Assembly (NCBI GenBank): GCA_001687465.1
Contig: LVLI01000035.1
Location: 124,001 to 188,000, forward strand
From: Halocafeteria seosinensis
Taxonomy: Eukaryota; Sar; Bigyra; Bicosoecida
Direction of reading: 5' to 3'
DNA length: 64,000 bases
The notes beneath the pieces are model-generated. The model was given only the letters and a program-made list of their open reading frames with translations, was not told the origin of the DNA and ran no database searches. This document shows, piece after piece, positions 1 to 11,222 of this stretch. The first letter of the stretch is position 1. The number at the start of each line of letters is the position of its first letter. Both the position numbers and the translations under genes were made by a program.

Positions 1-1157
1 ATTATTATTTGGGTAGCAGAGTGACACATCAAGTGAGTAGCGCGTGTCATATGTTAGGGTGTACTGGACACAGTAACTAACTGTGCTACAAACAGCCGCT
101 GTACAAAATCACAGGCGAGGAGTCACTACGTTCCCGTAGGAGACTTCGTGTACTGTACATTGAATATGGGCTAATATAACTACGCCGTCATGGATATCGT
201 GCCAGTATTGCAACTCAACTGGTATAATGCTCTGCTTCATCAAAGATACCACGGATCTCTCCTGCACCTTGCAGTCCTGGCCACATACGTCGAAAATCAC
301 ATTTCGTAAGAAGGAGATCCGTGTACTGCATGTCATAGTATAGTGACGAACATCCTCTTCCGAATAGGTAAGGCTTTGCTTCGCCGCACACTCTTCAATG
401 CAACAGAACAGCGCAGATCGCTCAGCCCATCACTCTTGCGGTTGGGAATCCTGAGCAGCTCAAATCCTTTTTATGTTTCATATACTTGCTGTCGTACCGA
501 TATGTAATCATCTTCGTTAATTGGCGGAAACTTCTCATTGCAAAGACACCCCGTTGAATCCTACCTGGTAGGAATCCATGGCTTCATTTCCTTTACGTGG
601 GGAATGAAGTGCTCGTGAGGTATGCGTGCTTACTGACTGCATCGTTTTTGAGTCCCGCAGTATTACCTGTCTCTGTATTGCACAAGGCACGTTGCGTATG
701 GGAGTGACACACTCTCAGAGTGTTCGCGTTAAGTAGACGATAGTGGTGGTAATTCCCGGATTGAAGTGAGGGGGACTCCAGCCCAGGGCGGGAGCCGGCC
801 CGGAGGGTCGGAAACGTTTCGACAGAGAAGAAAAACTGTCACTCTACCAGTGACTCTGGCAGTGGGGAGAAACTGCCAGCGTAGCACACTAATACATTTA
901 CAAAGTGTTGATAAGCAGATACACATTCCATCTCAAAGCAAAACCCTGTACACACATTTTTGTTATTGGAGTGAAACCAAGGAAAGAAGGTGTGTGTCCG
1001 GGAGATTGTGCCTTGTCTTTTGTGTCCCTTCTGTGCTGGGCGCTGTCCCTTTTTCCTCCTCTATGTACGACACTAGAGCCTTCTTTCTGTACTATGGAGC
1101 TGGTTTCCCTCATAAACGCATTTTGGTATCTTCTGTTGACCGCAGAGAGTAATAACC
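1..1157. other. Left flank without a supported gene
   Basis: Only short open frames are present, with no recognisable domain, no splice-linked continuation and mostly non-ATG starts. The stretch presumably holds the promoter and 5' leader of the LRR gene that begins at 1158. No tRNA, repeat or clear promoter motif was seen. Confidence 0.5.
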
Positions 1158-4100
1158 ATGAAGGGCTCCCACTCGCTCTTCCTGTGTGGGCTAGTCAACG
1201 TGACGCTGCTGCTCCTGGCCACAACTAGCGCGGAAGCCTCCGACTGCTGCCAAATTTCAGGCGGTACACTTGTTAGCTGCGAAGATTGTGAACCTGGTGT
1301 ATTGTAAGGATATATGTATGATAGTTGCTCATGCTATTAGTGTACTAAGCAAAGATGCATTGCAGGAAGCTCAATAATCTGGGCATCACTTCAATCACTG
1401 ATGGGGCGTTCTCGCACCCCAGCAACTTGGACCTAACACAGCTGTGAGTCTGCAGGACAATATATGGATTTATGGCCATGTTTGGATGATGTCGTAACTA
1501 CAGGCAATTGAACGATAACTCTTTGACAGAGTTAAGAAAGGAGATGCTTGAGGGACTAGGCAACCTTGTTCGTCTGTAAGGCACATACGTTTGGCGTGCA
1601 TCATGCTTGATTTGCTTTAAATAAGTTGGGATATGGGTGGTTCCACAGCTTTGTCAACCGGAATCAAATTTCAAGTATTGATGTCGACGTGTTAGACATG
1701 ACTCCGAAGCTAGCGAGATTTGAAATGGAGTTTAATGAGCTAACCTCGGTACCTGCTGAATTCCTGAAAAGGAATGTTGTGAATGCATTGACCTATATGT
1801 AAGTTCTATGCATGTTTGTAGAGTCTCCAACACAGGGTTTTCGGAGAATCTACGCTTTTGTTATACGTACTACAGTCGTTTCGATAACAACAAAATTGGA
1901 GAGCTAGACCCTCACTTCTTTGAAATTGGGGAGAATGACAAGTTCTTGACCCTGTAAGTCCTCGCTTGCAAGAGTTCACATCACATTCCTGTAAGATACT
2001 GTACCATATCGGAAACGGGGACGGCGTACGTAAATGCTGTGCAGAGAGTTTCATAGTAACGAGATTGAGTTTTTGTGGAGAGGCAGTTTCAATAAGATAG
2101 AAAACGTCGCTGAAATGTCAGTGGGAGGTTTCTTTCGTCATTCGTCGGGCGTGGTCGTAAACCGATTCTGACCCTTCGCTCTTACACGCAGAAATCTCGG
2201 AGGAAATCCAGGAGTTGATCAATGTGATCCGGCGTTTGACAGTAATCCTCCGGCAGGATTTGATAACGTGGAGCATGAGACTCAAACTATTTCGAACGAC
2301 CAAATTAGCGATCTAGATGTCCCTTTTTGTTATGCGGATTTTCGAGCACCAACTCCTTCACCCTCAGCGAGTCCATCGACTACGCCAACGTCTTCCCCTA
2401 CCGTCTCCCCAAGTGCCAGCCCAAGAGCCGAGATCGGCTGCTGCGTATTTTATGATGATGTGCTGCTGTATTGTGACTGTCCTGGTGTAGAATGCCTGTA
2501 CGTTGACCAGTGTAACAAAATAGGCACGGTGAAGCACACCCCTCCACTTGTTGGATATGCGTGTCCTCTGCAGAGATCTTAGCTCGTTGGGAATTCGGGA
2601 GATCCAGGATGGTGCTTTTGCTGCTCCATACAACAACCGAGATGTCAAGAGTCTGTAAGTGGTGGTATTGAGGTCTTCCTCTGTCGACGCATTTTGCAGG
2701 GGTTTTCTATGAGTGATCCAGAAACCTTGGATCAAACGAAGTCGAGCGCCTTCAAAACTGCGTGTTTCAGGGTCTCTCTTCCCTCCGAACCCTGTAGGTT
2801 GCCTTGGTGACGTGGATGAAACTGTATGGCAAACGATAAGGTCGATTGGACACGCGCAGATCTTTGGCTCGAAACGACCTGATATACATAGAGGAAGGGA
2901 GCTTTGCAGGACTTTCGAATTTAGTGACATTGTAAGTAATGGCAGGTTCGCGTACTCGTGCAAAGATGTCAGTGTTCATTTGCTTGGTCCTTGCAGAGTC
3001 TTGAGTCACAACAAGCTCGAGGATATTAATCGCCGGTCATTCTTAAATACTCCTCAGCTTCGGGTGTTGTAAGTACCGCCAGTGTCGTAAACACGAAGTG
3101 CGTCCTTTGAATGTCTGAGCGCAACCGTTCTCAGATTGTTGAATGATAATAATTTGGAAAGCTTGTATGAAGATCTCTTTTCTCCTTTAGAAAAGCTAAA
3201 CGGGATGTAAGCTGTCCTGGAAAGAAACTCAAATCGTACGCCGTTGTATGAATTCCCAATCACTGAATACAGAAAATTAGATCAGAATGACATTCAAGCA
3301 CTCCCCGAAGACGTGTTCAGGGATCAAAGCCACCTAGCATATCTGTAAGTACTCACTCTAAGCCGTCAATATTCACGAGGATCGTCTGAGTTGACTTCGG
3401 GTGTCATGCTTCCAGGCACTTTGGTCAGAACGACTGCCCTCAGACGATGGATGACAATCCCGGAATGTTTGGTTGCCCGAAGATTTCTCCGCTTCATGTT
3501 TTACAACGGACGTACTTTTCGGAGAGGCCGGCCCTACGGTCCTGCCGACAATTAGAGTTTTGTTATGGCCCTGGATTGTGTTGTGATTTTCACACCACTT
3601 ACGATGCATTTTTGGACCCTCATAGAGTGTTATCTAACTGTCGTTGCAAGGGGACTGTATTGTAAGTACTCATTCTTATGTCTGCGTCACTGTCGTTGCT
3701 CCACATTTCCCCTCTACTGTGCATTTGACAGAAATCTTTCGCTCAAAAACATTGACTCTATAGCTCCAAATACGTGGGTACACGAGGATAATGGGGACTT
3801 GCTTAAGTTGTAAGTGCTGCCGTTCGTTTCTACGATGGTGCAGACGATAAGTGATTGGTATTCCAGGTATTTACAACGGAATAATCTGACGGAGTTAGAG
3901 GAGAACACGTTCACGGGACTATGTCAGTTGCGAACACTGTGAGTACTAAACACAAACGAGCATCATGATTTGTCTTTAATTGCTTCTACTAACTGAGATG
4001 GTGTCCTTCCGCTTGCTCAGATCTCTCTCAAATAATCGACTGTCAAGAATTGATGCCGGTGCATTTTGTGGTTTAGACTCCGTTCGTGGAATGTAAGCAC

Positions 4101-7100
4101 CACGTGCATTGAGACAAATGGCCTTTGCTTTCAGGTTGATAACATACAAAGCAAAACGGCGTGTCTGCAGATACTTGCGATCCAATGAGTTATCGGATTT
4201 GGACCCATGGTCGTTGAGTGGGCTGAGGAATTTAGAAAAGCTGTACGAGTCCACTTTTGGAGTTGTCTTTTTTCAATGCCTTTGTACTTGTATTGCATTT
4301 TTACTTGGTCCAGAAATATGAGAAGGAATAGTTTGCGAGGTGTGACTCGTCCACAATTATTCGGAGTGGACAATCTTGAGGCAATGTAAGTGTTTGCTAC
4401 TGACAGTTGATGCATACTGTGTCGAGTTCTCCAATTCTAGTATTGAACACAGATATTATGAACATAATGAAATTGAAATTTTGAATGAAATGGCATTTGC
4501 GGATGATGGAGACAAGATCATGTTCCTGTGAGTACAATGCATGTGAAAGGACCATATGTCACTATCAACTCATTTGGAATGTATCCTTGCATTGTTCTCA
4601 GTGGCCTTAATGACAACCCTGGAGAAGGTACTTGCCCGTCCATGCAGCTTGGAGGAGACTTTACGCATGAAGCTTCTACCATTGTTGACTGCAAGAAGCA
4701 GGTGCCGTTTTGCCTCCATCGCCAAGAAGTGGACAATTTTGAAGACGATACAGTCATTAACCATATTCTCCCTGGGGCGAAGGGGGAATTTGAACTAGTC
4801 CCGACCGATATCGATGGATACGATTGGCAAGGATACATCTTCCAACCAAAGGCCTGGGTAGAAATCACATCTCTCCTCGGGGGTGCGACAAGTGGTAACT
4901 TTAGTGCTGCCATTTTCCCAGTTGTTGAGGTCCAATCATGTCGCGGGGAGCTTCAACTCTGGGAGCTCGGCGCACCTCTCGTCATGGTGAATTTCACGGC
5001 CGAGGCAGATCCGGGCTGTATGCATGTTCCCGAGAGTTTGTCAGAACCGGTGAAACTATCCCCTTCGAAGAGGTACTTTCTAGGGCAGGGAAGACACAGC
5101 GACGCTGAGGCCAGTGGTAATCATTATGTCACAGACATGTTTACAGTTGATGATGCCATTTCATCGGATATCTTTGGTTCGTGGGAACCGACTATGGACC
5201 AGATTGGCACTGCTTCGTTTACCCTGAATCGAACGGGTCACCCTCAAGAGCTTACAGGGAGAACGGGAGAGTTGAGTGGGAGTATGCCGGTGGTCGGACT
5301 ACGCTGGAGACTGGACGAAGCGTCAGTGGTTCGCATCGTTGGCGACAACGTGAAACACGGTGGATCAGAGTGGACAGGGTACGTATTTGAAGTCGATGAG
5401 CCGATGGCTGTATCGGCATTAGAAGGACAGGCTAACAGCCCCGATTTCCAAGCAGCACTGTTTGCCGTTGATAGTGGGACCTGTGACCCTTCCGCGTCTG
5501 ATCCAGGAAGCTGCACTGTTAGAGATCTGTTGGCGTTGGTCGATTTTAGCGAATTTGACAGCGCTTCTCAGACATATTCTCCACCGTGTTTATTGTCGTC
5601 CATCCGGTTGGTTCCTGGAACAGTGTATCTTCTTGCCCAAGGCAGCATCAATAGCAGCAGCGGTGCACATTTTTTCGTGGATACGTATGACAGAGGCAAT
5701 TTGTTTCAGCAAGGTTTTAGCAGCCACTTCGTGTGGGGACCTTCCGGTAATTCAATGGCAGTAAAATACCCAGTGACCGGGGCAGGATCAAAGGTACTCG
5801 GTAAATCTGCTGATGTGACCGAAGTGAACCCACTCTTGGGACTGCGCGTGCTTTTGAATGCTCCAGAAACAGTTCAAGGACGGACTTGGGTTCCAGACCA
5901 GGTTCAAGTGGGGAATTCTAGCAGCAGAACTCCACCGGATCCGAGTTTCTATCGAGACGCCGGATTCGTCTTCAATGTAACGCAGTCAATTGTCGTGACT
6001 AAGCTGCTCGGAGGAGCTACCAGCAGGGAGTTTAGGGTAGGTCTGTTTTCGATGGATTCAAATTCTCCTTGCGGACCGTTTAGCCATCCCGGCGATTGTG
6101 AAATAGCGAATACATTGGCTAGTGTCCCCTTTGTCCAGTCCAATGATGGATACACTCCAACGTCACTAGCACATACTGTGGTGTTGCGACCTGGGACAAC
6201 GTACTACATCGCACAAGGTCGTGAAGCAGGGGGAACAGCGGGATATCATCTTCTGGCTGATGAAATGACTATCAATCCTGAATCAATGCCGACATTCGGG
6301 TTTTGGGGAGGAGGCGAGCAAGGATCTGAGACCCTCTTGTATGGCGTGGACACACCCTCCAGCACCACAGGCAAGTTGCCTCGTGTAGGTTTTGAATTTT
6401 TAACTCTCGCAGACTTGCCTGCCGTTGCCCAATTCGTTCAGGTGATCGATACACCCGAGATCAGTAACTCAGACGTTGCCGAACCTCTGAGTGGTGAATG
6501 GCAAGGGTATGTTTTCCAAGTGAGGGAGAGGCTGGAAGTAACCGGTTTACTTGGAGGGTCCACGGATTCGAATCACATGGTAGCTGTATTTTCTGTGAGT
6601 GACAGCGATAATTGTGACCCCAAAAATGTTTCTGCAGCGGCCTGTTCGTTGGAGAATATTTTGGGAGAATCACGTTTCACGGTCGAGACAGGCGATGGTT
6701 TCTTCGTTCCCGATATTCTGAACACATCAATTATACTAGAGCCAGGAACGACATATGCTATTTTACAGGGACTTGCTGCTACCTCCTCCGGTCGTAGGAG
6801 GGATCTCAGTCGTGGCAGCCCCCCAGTGTACACTCGTGACAATGTCTACGATATCCGAAGGCGTATTCTCGGTCGCGCACCCATTTCAGCATGGGGACCG
6901 GCTATGTTGGACACTGCTAACCCTTCGTTGTGGACAGGAATCAAATCATTATATTGGGATCAAATAGGGCCAGCTGAGGAACTTCTCGGGCAAAGTGCGA
7001 AAGGTCTCGTCTCCTCACTGCCGATGCTCGGTATAGACTTTGCCTCGTCCTTCTCGTGCTGGCCCAACGAGAAGGGACTTGCTGGAGATACTATGGGTTC

Positions 7101-7512
7101 GGAGGGAGATTCAGACTTATGCCCAGCAGCAAGCTGTCCCATTTGTGACCCAACAGATCCAACTTGCAGCGGTAAACAAACATGTTGCAATGCTGATGCA
7201 TCCTTTCCAGGCTGTGGGGCACCAGACCCCTGTGTGACTGACCCCTGCATTTGTGACCCAACCTTACCGGAATGTGGTGGACCAGACCCCTGTCTGACTG
7301 ACCCCTGCATTTGTGACCCAACCTTGCCGGAATGTGGGCCTGGACCAGACCCCTGTCTGTTTGACCCCTGCTTTTGTAACCCAACCTTGCCGCAATGTGG
7401 GGGACCAGACCCCTGTCTGACTGACCCCTGCAGTTGTGACCCAACCTTGCCGGAATGTGGGCCTGGACCAGACCCCTGTACTGACCCGCAGGGTAGACCT
7501 GTACCCTGCTAG
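1158..7512 (+). CDS. Secreted multi-module LRR protein with fourfold repeated domain and Cys-rich tail
   Basis: Spliced model: 1158..1303, 1366..1443, 1504..1575, 1649..1798, 1876..1953, 2045..2116, 2192..2497, 2574..2654, 2722..2793, 2860..2931, 2997..3068, 3135..3206, 3273..3344, 3416..3661, 3732..3809, 3867..3938, 4021..4092, 4171..4242, 4314..4385, 4453..4527, 4602..7512. This gives 1646 residues, and every intron is phase 2. The ATG starts a signal peptide (hydrophobic LVNVTLLLLATTSAEA). Three modules follow. Each has a Cys-rich cap starting CC (exons 1, 7, 14) and then six LRRs of the LxLxxNxLxxL type, mostly one 72-nt exon per repeat. Exon 7 carries a Pro/Ser/Thr linker. Exon 21 encodes four copies of a beta-rich domain (GYxF...LLGGATS...F; PGTTYxxAQG), then a tail of 20-21-residue DPC/CDPTLPEC repeats. 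There is no membrane or GPI segment at the C-terminus (ends GRPVPC), so it is probably an extracellular binding or matrix protein. The true ligand is unknown. Confidence 0.85.
2343..2435 (+). other. Pro/Ser/Thr-rich linker between LRR modules 1 and 2
   Basis: Within exon 7 the protein runs through about 30 residues dominated by Pro, Ser and Thr (for example TPSPSASPSTTPTSSP). A new CC-containing cap and the second LRR module follow. The composition suggests an extended, probably O-glycosylated spacer between folded modules. This is inferred from composition only. Confidence 0.7.
7221..7487 (+). repeat. In-frame tandem repeat of alternating 60- and 63-nt units
   Basis: Units begin with accagacccctgt at 7221, 7281, 7344, 7404 and 7467 (the last partial). 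The spacings are 60, 63, 60 and 63 nt, so the array is a 123-nt dimer present twice. Each unit encodes a 20-21-residue peptide of the form PDPC..DPC.CDPTLPECG, with four Cys per unit. The repeat forms the C-terminal tail of the LRR protein. The near identity of units suggests recent expansion. Confidence 0.9.
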
Positions 7513-7683
7513 AGCGCGGCAAACTGCATAGAAGCGCTTCGCACCTGTTTGGTTAAAGTGAGCAATGGTTGCAACAACGCTATTGCATAACTTCATGAAT
7601 GTGTCGAAATTGTTTGAGTGTTGGTGTCATGTTGAAGTTGAACTAGATTATTTGGAAATAATTCACAAATACAATTTGGAAAC

Positions 7684-7917
7684 GTGTCCCGCTCTACAAC
7701 CCCTGCTACCCCTACATTTGTGACCCAACCTTGCCGGAATGTGGGCCAGACCCATACAGGGGTCGTGCTTGCGCAAATACCGGATTTGCCCCCCTGTATG
7801 ACTGACCCAACCTTGCCGGAATGTTGCCGCAGTTGCGATCCAGCAAACCCAGCTTGCAGTGGTCTTCCCCCATGTTGCACGATTGGTGGTCCCGCGTTTC
7901 CAGGATGTGATGGTTAA
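7684..7917 (+). pseudogene. Decayed copy of the Cys-rich tail, or an unspliced 3' exon of the LRR gene
   Basis: Nucleotides 7711-7745 match the repeat unit of the upstream tail (tgtgacccaaccttgccggaatgtgg). A second partial unit lies at 7794-7823, and 7836-7908 encodes CDPANPACSGLPPCC...FPGC, resembling the segment just before the array in the LRR gene (7144-7215). The two repeat pieces are in different frames, separated by about 40 nt of unrelated sequence, and no start codon or complete domain exists. A tail relic left by duplication fits best. An alternative 3' exon cannot be excluded. Confidence 0.55.
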
Positions 7918-8242
7918 ATTTCTGCAGGTCGATAGCGTACTGCAGACGTTCTCAGGTTTCGTGTATGCGACGCTGAGTTAACTCCAATTGGGTAGAAAAC
8001 ATTTCAGGAAAAGTTGTGGAGGTAATCGAAAACAGAAAAGTGTTAAAGTCGAATCTACACTAAAAGAGGTTTATTCTTGCACTAAACTCCGCCCCAATAG
8101 GCGTCACTGCAGAGGTTTGTACATCGTCATACAACCATCATTGCAACATAGACTGGCGCATGGAATATTCCCCAGCTACCTCTTTCATTAGTGCATCTGT
8201 ATGTGTAGTCATTGAGCATAATGCTTACCAGGAGCCGAAAAA
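7918..8242. other. Spacer between LRR tail relic and transposase relic
   Basis: No open frame of substance, RNA gene or repeat was seen here. It could include the 5' end of the MULE element, but no terminal inverted repeat was recognised. Confidence 0.4.
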
Positions 8243-10104
8243 GTGAGAGATCCACAGGATAGGGTGCCGCAGGAGCGTGTGCAGCGGAGGACGCTGGAGA
8301 CTCAGACACTCCTGACAGCTCCCTTTTCTACACTTCCGAAAACTGGAAAATACTCAATTAAGGACCGTGCACCACTGGAGAAGACGCGTACAAAGAACGA
8401 TGGTAAGATTAGCCCACTTGTATATTCAGTGGTTCGAAGCAGTCACCCGATTCCTACCATTCCTACCACCGTCGAATCAGATGCCCAACTCATCCAAGAA
8501 CTAGCTCGGAACGTGGGTAGGAACCGGGATTTTGTCCAACGTCGATCCCTTACAGCAGGCGAAATACGGTCCGCCTTAAGAGACTACCTTCTGCCGAATA
8601 AGAGGTTATCAGATTCAAAGGAAAGCAGAATTAGGAGCATCGCAACTGCAACAGTACAGGGAAGTGACGAAGAGACTGTAAAAATGGCACCTACGCTTGC
8701 CAAATTACTTACGGAGGAAGGACGTAGCGCAAACGTGGATGCGGCGGATAGTGATCGAAGAGTCCGCGCACAAGCAATACTTGAAATCTCTTCCCAAGGA
8801 AGAACAAAGAAAAGCGCCGGCTTTTGACCCAAACGCAGTCGATCCGCCTCATTTTGATTATGATGCTCGGTCTATAAAATCCTTCTGATGGGCTCCGAGG
8901 ACCACCCACACAGATAAGGGGACTCCCCGCTACATCTGTGACGCTGCCCACATGATTGAAAGCCCGGGGACAATGTTCGCTTTGTGGACGTACTTTACCA
9001 ATTCCAATGCATGCTGCATGGCGGCTGGTTTCCACTTATTGAATGAGTCTGGTGATTCTTTAGGGGATTTCTTTGAGAATTTGTCCTAAACAGCGTTGCT
9101 GACATTGGTTCCGCGGGGACCACTTTCATTGCAGGCGGAGATAACGGAGGTGCTAACGCTATCGCGCGCTTCTTCAAGAATGCGCATTTCTTGTGTTGTG
9201 GAGGCCATCGCGGGGACACGATGGGAAGGGTCCAATACCTGTGGGATGAAGTAGCCGCCTCAAAGACGACGGAACAGTATCCTAGAACTCGATAGAATGC
9301 TTCAGGAACTGACAGAGGAGCTAAAGCGAAAGGTGTTCACCTTCCTCCAGCAAATCAGTTCTTAGTGAAGGCTCTTCGGAGGAGCGGCGGCGTTACCTTC
9401 GGCTATTACACACGTCAACTCGTTGAATCCATGAATGAGGCACTTGAGCCTTCCCGGACGTCCCACTTTGTGCCTGCAGTGATTAAGTTGGTATTATCTG
9501 AAGAGACCGGTTCAATAGATATCAGCGGCAGCTAGACCAAGCCTTGGACAATAATAACACCTGCCGCACATGAAATTCTGTAAAACCTCAGGAAGGAAGC
9601 GGAAGATCTTTCTCCCCGGGTTGAATCGGGCACAGGGGATAATATTTTCATTGAAACCACTGGCCATACATATCGTGTGGCCCTGCGGACGATGAAGTGT
9701 TCTTGTGGTGTGCCTGACACTGATATTGTGTGCAGTCTCGAAAAACGGCATCCCGGACATTTCTCTGTTCAATCATGATTGTGGCTCGTTCGTTGCAGCA
9801 ATACCCACAAGAAGAGGAATTTCCAGTTGTCACTTTCCCCGGGCTAAGAGACTACGTGAAACCACACGGGCACAGTGATCCAGCAGACGCGAAGCTGCGG
9901 CTACCACTCAATGGCCCTTCCCCGAAAGATCGACCTCCTAAAAACATCAGAATCATGGGAGCGATTGACAGAACGCAAAAAAAAAGCGTTGTGTGCTCCA
10001 TATGCAAACTCATGGTCATAACGCACGAGGCTGCCGGAAGCGCCGTGCCAGAGGATGTGCAGCAATTATGCAACCTTTCCACGTTGTATGCATTCACGCG
10101 TTAA
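8243..10104 (+). mobile_element. Degenerate Mutator-like (MULE) transposase
   Basis: Pieces of one transposase follow each other in order but in changing frames with stops. An N-terminal piece runs 8243-8827 and shifts frame near 8775 to end about 8885. A catalytic-core piece lies at about 8974-9087 (AAGFHLLNESGDSLGDFFENL). After a stop, 9090-9292 carries TFIAGGDNGGANAIARFFKN, then a CCGGHRGDTMG stretch that resembles the MULE region around the second catalytic Asp. At 9645-9750 lies a SWIM-like piece (MKCSCGVPDTDIVC). At about 9990-10045 lies a zinc knuckle broken by a frameshift: CSIC in one frame and THGHNARGCRKR in the next. No ATG-to-stop frame could produce an enzyme, so it is non-autonomous or dead. 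Family assignment rests on motif order rather than on a database match. Confidence 0.7.
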
Positions 10105-11222
10105 ATACGGATCCTAACTCGCCTCCTCTCATTGATGAGAAATTTCTTCTCGCACTGTCATGTCTATTTTGGGGGATGTACGAGCTTCCTGTAGCTCTCA
10201 AACCTACCGGTATTTCAGTCAGCATCGTCCCCTACCCAAGGGGTACAAGCGCGATGCGCAAAGCTCGATGCGCAGGCATTGTACCCTATTTCGTCGAAAA
10301 TCGAGCCCATCGCAGCTTCATCGCACCCCAATTTGGCACTCCTCAAGAGAACTTTTCTTTCCAGGTCTATAATAGCATGTTGAGGGCCCAAGTGTTGCTC
10401 CGGCGCACAAGTCACTGTCGAGACTGATATGGAGCATTTAAAACGTGTTATACTGGGCGTCTTTTTCCATAAGACAGGCTCATCCTCAGCCTACCAAGAA
10501 GCAAATCGAAGGGATGCAGAAGTCTTCCATCAAATTACCGCCGAAGGGCGAGAAGGATTTACAGTGTTCGGTTTTCGCTTTCGCCTCCACTTTCCTTCCT
10601 TAGCTAGCGCATAAGGCTTCGCAGGCCCCTCGTCGAGATCTACCTTAGCTTCTCTCGTCTTGAAGCAACTAATATTCACTCGCTCCCCAGGAGTCTACGC
10701 CACTATCGACAGGCAGAGGCTCAGGAATCTCCATGCCGACCATCCTGGATGACTGCTTGATCCACTCCAACGGAAGACGTTCTCGTCGAAATGCGTTTAC
10801 TGATAGTGACGGCGCTTAATGGTCTTCTAAGCCAGTGGTATTAAACCTCAGAGCGACGTTGACTGGCTTCTCCGTGAGCGCGGCAAGTGATCGGCACCCG
10901 AACTTCGGTCTAAGTAGAGTGCACTGGGGGCTCCTCGGCCCGAATGAAGCTTTTAGCCAACATACCGTAATGACGTTATTGGTTCCATAACAAATCAACA
11001 GCTTATTCTCCTCCAAATCCCTTAGTGTATCATGCTCAGGCTATTGTGAAGCTTGGCCGAGTTGCCCACGCCCCGTGAGGTATGACTTGTAAGGTGAACC
11101 GAATTTGAGTTTGTCATCTACAAACCTCGATTTGCATTGCAGAGTAGTGTGTGGGTTCGGATGGACAAAGTATAGGTATACGTGCAATCATTGAACTAGC
11201 GCACTGCTTGGAAAGCAGCAAG
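10105..11222. other. Probable transposon flank, no supported gene
   Basis: Two modest open stretches (9993-10427 and 10429-10614) follow the transposase relic and may be its decayed 3' end. Neither shows a recognisable domain. From 10615 to the ALG1 start nothing further was identified. Confidence 0.35.

Noticed and set aside
729-1228. Several overlapping open frames upstream of the LRR gene
   Set aside because: They start at non-ATG codons or in the LRR leader, overlap on both strands and show no domain or codon logic.
2364-3009. Long minus-strand frames opposite LRR exons
   Set aside because: They are mirror frames of real exons and introns on the plus strand and contain no recognisable domain.
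7091-7596. Minus-strand repetitive frames over the Cys-rich tail
   Set aside because: Repeats in any frame of a tandem repeat look regular; only the plus-strand frame continues the LRR protein.
11151-11222. Longer ALG1 start at 11151
   Set aside because: The codon at 11151 is GTG; the first ATG is 11223 and begins the conserved N-terminus.
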